Notes under the pieces: generated by a model | The model's database searches: none | The model's input: only the letters and a program-made list of their open reading frames with translations | What the model was told of the DNA's origin: nothing | Source: Erwinia sp050410775 | GTDB lineage: Bacteria; Pseudomonadota; Gammaproteobacteria; Enterobacterales; Enterobacteriaceae | Reading direction: 5' to 3' (one strand) | DNA length: 64,000 nucleotides | Assembly: GCF_050410775.1 (NCBI RefSeq) | Contig: NZ_CP191229.1 | Program-made: the position numbers and the translations under genes | In this document: piece after piece, positions 58,627 to 64,000 of the stretch | Position numbering within the stretch: the first letter of the stretch is position 1 | Layout: each line of letters starts with the position of its first letter

Positions 58627-60216
58627 ATGCAACAACCTCGTCCTGTACGTCGCGCTCTGCTTAGCGTCTCTGACAAAGCCGGTATCCTTGAATTTGCTCA
58701 GGCGCTGTCGAAGCGCGGCGTTGAGCTACTCTCCACCGGCGGCACCGCTCGTCTGCTGGCAGAGGCCGGTCTCCCCGTCACTGAAGTGTCTGACTACACC
58801 GGCTTCCCGGAAATGATGGATGGACGCGTCAAAACTCTGCACCCGAAAGTGCACGGCGGGATCTTAGGACGCCGCGGTCAGGATGATGCCATCATGACTG
58901 AGCACAACATCTCCCCTATCGATATGGTTGTCGTCAACCTTTACCCCTTCGCCCAGACCGTCGCCCGTGAAGGCTGCTCCCTGGAAGATGCCGTAGAGAA
59001 TATTGATATCGGCGGCCCGACAATGGTGCGCTCCGCGGCCAAGAACCATAAAGACGTGGCAATCGTAGTCAAGAGCAGTGACTACCAGACCATCCTGACC
59101 GAAATGGACGCCAACGAGAACAGCCTGACGCTGACTACCCGCTTTGACCTTGCGATCAAAGCGTTCGAGCATACGGCAGCCTACGACAGCATGATCGCCA
59201 ACTACTTCGGTAGCCTGGTTCCCGCCTATCATGGTGAAACTACTGAACCGGCCGGCCGTTTCCCACGCACGCTGAATCTGAACTTCATTAAAAAGCAGGA
59301 TATGCGTTACGGCGAGAACAGCCATCAGGATGCCGCCTTCTATATAGAAGAAAACATTACCGAGGCCTCCGTTGCTACATCTCAGCAGGTGCAGGGCAAA
59401 GCGCTCTCCTATAACAACATTGCAGATACCGATGCGGCGCTGGAATGCGTGAAGGAGTTTAGCGAACCGGCCTGCGTGATCGTCAAGCATGCTAACCCCT
59501 GTGGCGTGGCGACGGGAAGTTCCCTCCTTGACGCTTACGAGCTGGCTTACAAAACCGATCCGACGTCAGCTTTCGGCGGGATTATCGCCTTTAACCGCGA
59601 GCTGGACGAAGCGACGGCCCAGGCTATCGTAAGCCGCCAGTTTGTCGAGGTAATCATTGCGCCTTCGGCCAGCGAAGCCGCGCTGAAGGTGACGGCGACC
59701 AAGCAAAACGTTCGCGTGCTGACCTGCGGTCAGTGGCAGCAGCGCCAGGCCGGTCTGGACTTTAAGCGCGTAAACGGCGGCCTGTTGGTACAGGATCGCG
59801 ATAATGGCATGGTCAGTGAAGCTCAGCTACGCGTAGTGAGCAAACGACAGCCTACCGAGAAAGAGCTGCGTGACGCGCTGTTTTGCTGGAAAGTGGCTAA
59901 ATTCGTTAAGTCCAACGCCATTGTCTATGCGCGCGATAATATGACCATCGGTATAGGCGCAGGCCAGATGAGCCGCGTCTACTCGGCCAAAATTGCCGGT
60001 ATCAAAGCGGCAGATGAAGGCCTGGATGTTAAAGGCTCCGCCATGGCATCCGATGCCTTTTTCCCGTTCCGCGACGGTATTGATGCCGCCGCCGCCGTAG
60101 GCGTCAGCTGCGTTATTCAGCCCGGTGGATCCATTCGTGATGAAGAGGTGATCGCCGCTGCCGACGAGCATAACATTGCGATGATTTTTACCGACATGCG
60201 CCATTTCCGCCATTAA
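58627..60216 (+). CDS. purH: Bifunctional AICAR formyltransferase / IMP cyclohydrolase
   Basis: 529 residues, the standard length. The N-terminal cyclohydrolase (about 1-199) starts RRALLSVSDKAGILEFAQ. The formyltransferase domain contains the KHANPCG motif and FFPFRDGIDAAA. It carries out the last two steps to IMP. It is transcribed away from the 16S gene, exactly as beside E. coli rrnE. Confidence 0.98.
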   Translation: MQQPRPVRRALLSVSDKAGILEFAQALSKRGVELLSTGGTARLLAEAGLPVTEVSDYTGFPEMMDGRVKTLHPKVHGGILGRRGQDDAIMTEHNISPIDMVVVNLYPFAQTVAREGCSLEDAVENIDIGGPTMVRSAAKNHKDVAIVVKSSDYQTILTEMDANENSLTLTTRFDLAIKAFEHTAAYDSMIANYFGSLVPAYHGETTEPAGRFPRTLNLNFIKKQDMRYGENSHQDAAFYIEENITEASVATSQQVQGKALSYNNIADTDAALECVKEFSEPACVIVKHANPCGVATGSSLLDAYELAYKTDPTSAFGGIIAFNRELDEATAQAIVSRQFVEVIIAPSASEAALKVTATKQNVRVLTCGQWQQRQAGLDFKRVNGGLLVQDRDNGMVSEAQLRVVSKRQPTEKELRDALFCWKVAKFVKSNAIVYARDNMTIGIGAGQMSRVYSAKIAGIKAADEGLDVKGSAMASDAFFPFRDGIDAAAAVGVSCVIQPGGSIRDEEVIAAADEHNIAMIFTDMRHFRH

Positions 60217-60231
60217 TCACGGAGCAGCACA

Positions 60232-61521
60232 ATGAAAATTCTGGTAATTGGTAACGGCGGCCGCGAGCATGCACTCGCCTGGAAAGCCTCGCTTTCGCCG
60301 CTGGCAGAAACCGTCTTCGTTGCGCCGGGCAATGCCGGCACCGCGCTTGAGCCAACCCTCCAAAACGTGGATATCAGCGCGACCGACATTCCTGCGCTGC
60401 TGAGCTTCGCGCAGAATGAAAAGATCGATCTGACTATCGTCGGTCCTGAGGCCCCACTGGTAATGGGCGTAGTGGATGCTTTCCGGGCTGCCGGGCTGAA
60501 GATTTTTGGCCCGACCCAGGCCGCCGCGCAGCTGGAGGGCTCCAAAGCCTTTACCAAAGACTTCCTGGCGCGTCACAACATCCCGTCCGCCGACTATCAG
60601 AACTTCACCGAAGTGGAGCCCGCCCTTGCCTGGACGAGAAGCAAAGGCGCGCCCATCGTGATTAAGGCCGATGGCCTGGCGGCGGGTAAAGGCGTTATTG
60701 TGGCAATGACGCTGAAAGAAGCGGAGGATGCGATTCAGGATATGCTGGCCGGCAACGCCTTTGGGGATGCAGGACACCGTATTGTGGTCGAGGAGTTCCT
60801 GGAGGGTGAAGAAGCCAGCTTTATCGTAATGGTCGACGGTGAAAACGTTCTGCCAATGGCCACCAGCCAGGATCACAAGCGCGTCGGTAATGGTGATACC
60901 GGACCGAACACGGGCGGAATGGGGGCCTACTCCCCTGCGCCGGTGGTGACGGATGAAATCCACCAGCGGGTCATGGATGAAGTGATCTGGCCGACCGTGC
61001 GGGGAATGGCCGCCGAGGGCAATACCTATACCGGTTTCCTGTATGCGGGCCTGATGATTGACAAAAGCGGTCAGCCAAAAGTGATCGAATTTAACTGCCG
61101 CTTTGGCGATCCGGAAACGCAACCGATCATGATGCGCATGCAGTCGGATCTGGTGGATCTTTGCCTGGCTGCCGTTGAAGGTAAGCTTGATACGAAGGAT
61201 TCGGTCTGGGATCCGCGGCCTTCACTGGGCGTTGTTCTGGCCGCTGGCGGCTATCCTGGTGACTACAGCACTGGCGACCAGATTCATGGTCTTCCGCTGG
61301 AAGCGTTACCGGACGGCAAGGTTTTCCATGCCGGCACGAAAATGCAGGGCGACCTGGTGGTGACTAATGGTGGCCGCGTGCTCTGCGTAACGGCGCTGGG
61401 CGAGGACGTTGCGGCGGCGCAACAGCACGCCTACAAGCTGGCTGAAGATATTTCGTGGAACGGCAGCTTCTGTCGACAGGATATCGGCTACCGGGCAATT
61501 TCCCGTAAGCAGACTTCCTGA
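60232..61521 (+). CDS. purD: Phosphoribosylamine-glycine ligase
   Basis: 429 residues of the ATP-grasp family: start MKILVIGNGGREHALAWK, lid KADGLAAGKGVIVA, metal site EFNCRFGDPETQ. Second step of purine synthesis. It starts 15 nt after purH, in one operon. Confidence 0.98.
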   Translation: MKILVIGNGGREHALAWKASLSPLAETVFVAPGNAGTALEPTLQNVDISATDIPALLSFAQNEKIDLTIVGPEAPLVMGVVDAFRAAGLKIFGPTQAAAQLEGSKAFTKDFLARHNIPSADYQNFTEVEPALAWTRSKGAPIVIKADGLAAGKGVIVAMTLKEAEDAIQDMLAGNAFGDAGHRIVVEEFLEGEEASFIVMVDGENVLPMATSQDHKRVGNGDTGPNTGGMGAYSPAPVVTDEIHQRVMDEVIWPTVRGMAAEGNTYTGFLYAGLMIDKSGQPKVIEFNCRFGDPETQPIMMRMQSDLVDLCLAAVEGKLDTKDSVWDPRPSLGVVLAAGGYPGDYSTGDQIHGLPLEALPDGKVFHAGTKMQGDLVVTNGGRVLCVTALGEDVAAAQQHAYKLAEDISWNGSFCRQDIGYRAISRKQTS

Positions 61522-61571
61522 ACGGAATAGCCAGTAACGCCACGGAAAAGAGCGCTTAATGCATTACCACT

Positions 61572-61597
61572 CAGGGCGGAGTTCTCTCCGCCCTGTT
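61572..61597 (+). terminator. Probable terminator of purHD
   Basis: The perfect 10-bp stem CAGGGCGGAG/CTCCGCCCTG with loop TTCT lies 50 nt after purD; the T-run is short (TTC). Confidence 0.65.
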
Positions 61598-61799
61598 CAC
61601 TGGCTTCAGCAAACAAAGTATCGCCTTATCCCGCTTAACGTACCTACCAGAGCAACAACTACTTCTGCCTTACATCCCTCTTGCCGATAATGAGTATTTA
61701 CATTCCCGTAGTACTGTTGCGTTATGCTCCTTTACCGAAACATAAAGCGGGTTATGCAGGATAGAGGGTCAGGAAAGGTTCGGGATGGAAGCGTGACGC

Positions 61800-62462
61800 T
61801 TAAAAATCCGCTTCTTTCGGCTCGGTGGCGCAAAGGTCTTCCGGCGCCACCAGCAGGAGCTGCGTCCCTTCAGGCGCCTCAAGCCAGGCCAGACTGACGG
61901 GCTTACCTGATTCACGCTGGTGCTGGGTAATGTAATTGAGCGAATAGCGGTCAAAATCCGGGCTGCTCTCGCTTCCCTGACAGCTGGTGATTGTGCCCGA
62001 CGCGGACCAGCGCCCCTGCCTCAGCAGCACCCGCCCTTTGAGCAGATCATCGCTGATTTTCAGCATCCGTCCCGCATCAAACTGATAAAGCGCTACCGCA
62101 TCTCCGGAGAGGGCTTCCCGATGACCCGCCAGCTGGCGCTGCATAAAACTCAGTTTGCCGTTTTGATCAAACCGCAGAGTAATACTGTCCGGCTGCCCGT
62201 CCATACTCTCGCGTTCGATGGAGACCAGCTTGTCATCCTGCCACAGATAATGCGTGGTTTGCTGTCCCGCGCCGGTAAAGGGCGTATAGACCGTCAGCAT
62301 ATGTCGCGTATTGGGTTGGATCTCTTTACGCCAGATGCGCACGATGCCGCGATCGGCCAGATAGCCACTTGCGGTAAAAGCCGGCAGTTCCGTTCGGGAA
62401 CTACAGCCTGCCAGTAGAAGCAGTGATAAAGCGGAAAATAAGCGAAGAGGAGAATATGTCAT
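61800..62462 (-). CDS. yjaH: Lipoprotein YjaH (DUF1481)
   Basis: 220 residues from the ATG at 62462. The lipobox is LLLAGC (acylated cysteine near residue 18, followed by SS, so outer-membrane sorting is expected). The rest is the DUF1481 domain. Function is unknown. It lies downstream of hupA in the order known from E. coli. An upstream in-frame extension crosses the hupA side and has no signal-peptide logic. Confidence 0.9.
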   Translation of the reverse strand: MTYSPLRLFSALSLLLLAGCSSRTELPAFTASGYLADRGIVRIWRKEIQPNTRHMLTVYTPFTGAGQQTTHYLWQDDKLVSIERESMDGQPDSITLRFDQNGKLSFMQRQLAGHREALSGDAVALYQFDAGRMLKISDDLLKGRVLLRQGRWSASGTITSCQGSESSPDFDRYSLNYITQHQRESGKPVSLAWLEAPEGTQLLLVAPEDLCATEPKEADF

Positions 62463-62531
62463 GGTGGGTTTACCACACCGGTTGCGCAGACGGAGTGATT
62501 CCGCTCCTGATGCCCCCACAGGGGCGGTAAC

Positions 62532-62552
62532 AAAAGGGGCTTAACGCCCCCC
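62532..62552 (-). terminator. Terminator of hupA
   Basis: On the minus strand GGGGC/GCCCC with a 5-nt loop runs into TTTT, 27 nt after the hupA stop. Confidence 0.75.
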
Positions 62553-62578
62553 TGTTTAAAACTTTCACCGTTGGACGA

Positions 62579-62851
62579 TTACTTAACGGCGTCTTTCAGT
62601 GCTTTACCAGAAACAAATGCCGGTACGTTTGCAGCAGCAATTTTGATCTCTTTGCCAGTCTGCGGGTTGCGGCCAGTACGCTCAGCGCGGTGATTAACTT
62701 TAAAAGTACCAAAACCAACCAGTTGTACAGCATCACCTTCTTTCAGAGACTCAGTAATCGCAGCCAGGGTGGATTCCAGAGCAGCTTTAGCCTGGGTCTT
62801 AGACAGGTCCGCTTTGTCCGCAATTACATCAATCAGTTGAGTCTTGTTCAT
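62579..62851 (-). CDS. hupA: DNA-binding protein HU, alpha subunit
   Basis: 90 residues, invariant length. MNKTQLIDVIADKADLSKTQ marks the alpha form. The DNA-binding arm has RTGRNPQTGKEI. It compacts and bends DNA with HupB. AAGGA precedes the ATG. Confidence 0.98.
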   Translation of the reverse strand: MNKTQLIDVIADKADLSKTQAKAALESTLAAITESLKEGDAVQLVGFGTFKVNHRAERTGRNPQTGKEIKIAAANVPAFVSGKALKDAVK

Positions 62852-63039
62852 AAGTTATCCTTACAGTGTATTTATCGCTTGCTAAGCATCGAGTGCGAGG
62901 GAAAAACCAGTTTCTGGCACTCTCCTGCATACACGCACCGATAGCCACATTTTTCAGCCCCCCAAATGTAGACCAGACAGGGGGCGAATGTGAAGCCTCC
63001 AGGCGCTACAATTCAGGCCTGAAGTCACGTTTTATCGCC

Positions 63040-63630
63040 TTATTGCTGAAAATTTATACCGATATTACTTATCCCTGATTCCCGCAGGTCCGATCGCAGT
63101 CCTTTTATCAGATCAAGATCCCTTTCCTCACAGTCACTCAGCAGGCGAAAAATCTCCCACTGCATGTCCCATTCATCAATCACGGCGGGGTTCTCTTTTA
63201 GTTCTTCATCGGTCATTTCACGGCCGGCCTCTGTCATTTCGAGCATGGCGACAGTGGTAATGGACGCTTCGCTGACCGCAATAGCATGCGCTAACGTTTC
63301 GCCGCTCAGACGCGAATGCAATAATTCACTCAGCGCAACGCAGGCATCGATCGCGGGGTATACGCCATAAAGGTCGTAGTCGTCAGCGGCCGGTATGGCT
63401 TCTTCGAATTTTTCCAGCTGCGAGTCAAAATTCACTTTGGCGTCTTTCACCACCAGCGTTTCCCACACCAGATCGAGCACGCGGCGATAAAGCATCCCGT
63501 CACCAAAGCCTGTCTGCTGGCAGAACGCCCAGTAATTCGGGTACATGCGTTCGCACAGGCAGGCCATAAAAGTAACGTGCTGCCAGCTTTCCAGCTTTTC
63601 CAGCCGCAGATGAATAGGGTTACGTAACAT
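63040..63630 (-). CDS. yjaG: YjaG family protein (DUF416)
   Basis: 196 residues, all-helical by sequence, starting HLRLEKLESWQHVTFMACLCERM after the first few residues. It is consistently found between nfi and hupA in Enterobacterales. Function is unknown. Confidence 0.93.
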   Translation of the reverse strand: MLRNPIHLRLEKLESWQHVTFMACLCERMYPNYWAFCQQTGFGDGMLYRRVLDLVWETLVVKDAKVNFDSQLEKFEEAIPAADDYDLYGVYPAIDACVALSELLHSRLSGETLAHAIAVSEASITTVAMLEMTEAGREMTDEELKENPAVIDEWDMQWEIFRLLSDCEERDLDLIKGLRSDLRESGISNIGINFQQ

Positions 63631-63695
63631 GTTGGTATCTCTTATACAGAAGTGCGCGGCACGCAGTGTAACTGAAAAGCGTGCCGCTCACATCG

Positions 63696-64000
63696 TTAAC
63701 CCTGCTGCTGCCAGCGCAGGAAGGAGGGCCGCTGCGAGGCTACAGCGTCTGCCCAGCGCGTGGGCTCAGGCAACCTGTAGCCCTGCAGGCAGGTTTCCAC
63801 CCAGTTCAGCGCCGTGTCCTGGCTGACGCGATGGCCCGGAGAGATAAAGAGCGGGTTACAGCGCTGTTTACTGCGCAGCACCCAGCCAATCTGCTCGCCT
63901 TTATCCATTAAGGGCTGCCGGCTGCCCGGCGTGGCGTCCAGTGGCTCAAATTTGCCGCACAGGCGGCTTTTCGCCACGCCAATTGTCGGTACGTCCACCA
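63696..64000 (-). CDS. nfi: Endonuclease V, 3' part (5' end outside window)
   Basis: Only the C-terminal ~101 residues are inside the window; the frame runs off the right edge. Family blocks are DVPTIGVAKSRLCGKF, MDKGEQIGWVLRS, CNPLFISPGHRVS and RLPEPTRWADAV. It nicks DNA next to deoxyinosine. It lies upstream of yjaG, 65 nt away. Confidence 0.95.
   Translation of the reverse strand, partial: VDVPTIGVAKSRLCGKFEPLDATPGSRQPLMDKGEQIGWVLRSKQRCNPLFISPGHRVSQDTALNWVETCLQGYRLPEPTRWADAVASQRPSFLRWQQQG

Overview
This window is chromosomal DNA from a gamma-proteobacterium of the order Enterobacterales, most likely an Erwiniaceae member (Erwinia/Pantoea type). That placement is an inference from protein similarity recalled from memory and from gene order, not from a search. 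Almost every gene is a core enterobacterial gene in the order known from the E. coli 72-73 min region, with a few lineage-specific insertions and one large junction at an rRNA operon. I saw no prophage, insertion sequence, integron or CRISPR array.

Layout. (1) 1-4083: the 3' part of gltB, then gltD (glutamate synthase), closed by a terminator. (2) 4084-6684: an accessory island, norR (NO-sensing sigma-54 activator) divergent from a tehB-type methyltransferase. The 175 bp between them hold three GT-N7-AC NorR-type sites, an IHF-type site and a -24/-12 sigma-54 promoter facing tehB. This is the most interesting locus: an NO regulator apparently controlling a TehB-family enzyme instead of norVW. 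(3) 6700-15560: sspBA, rpsI-rplM, zapE, zapG, degQ, degS, mdh, argR. (4) 15840-23134: two tandem yhcN-like genes, a structured intergenic region, yhcO (barstar-like), a succinate-semialdehyde dehydrogenase-like gene, and aaeXAB with its LysR regulator aaeR. (5) 23237-35550: tldD, yhdP, rng, yhdE, mreDCB and csrD, all on the minus strand (protein quality, outer-membrane homeostasis, RNA processing, rod shape, CsrB/C turnover). (6) 35776-46210: acuI, msrPQ, aroQ, accBC, yhdT-panF, prmA, an inserted alpha-carbonic anhydrase, dusB-fis. (7) 46211-52494: a 920-bp gap with a good small-RNA candidate, lpxP, and the yhdWXYZ amino-acid ABC transporter behind a second sigma-54 promoter with NtrC-like upstream sites. 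(8) 52715-58350: a complete rRNA operon on the minus strand (16S, tRNA-Ile, tRNA-Ala, 23S, 5S) with P1/P2 promoters, boxA elements and terminator. (9) 58466-64000: purHD with a PUR box, yjaH, hupA, yjaG and the 3' part of nfi.

How the parts work together. Several genes serve nitrogen and carbon flow (gltBD, yhdWXYZ, argR, mdh, accBC, panF, purHD). Others serve the envelope and its stress responses (degQ/degS, yhdP, mreBCD, lpxP, aaeXAB, msrPQ) or growth-rate control (fis, rRNA operon, hupA, ribosomal proteins). The rRNA operon is flanked on the 5S side by the E. coli rrnD neighbour (yhdZ) and on the 16S side by the E. coli rrnE neighbour (purH). It therefore marks a rearrangement between rRNA operons relative to E. 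coli.
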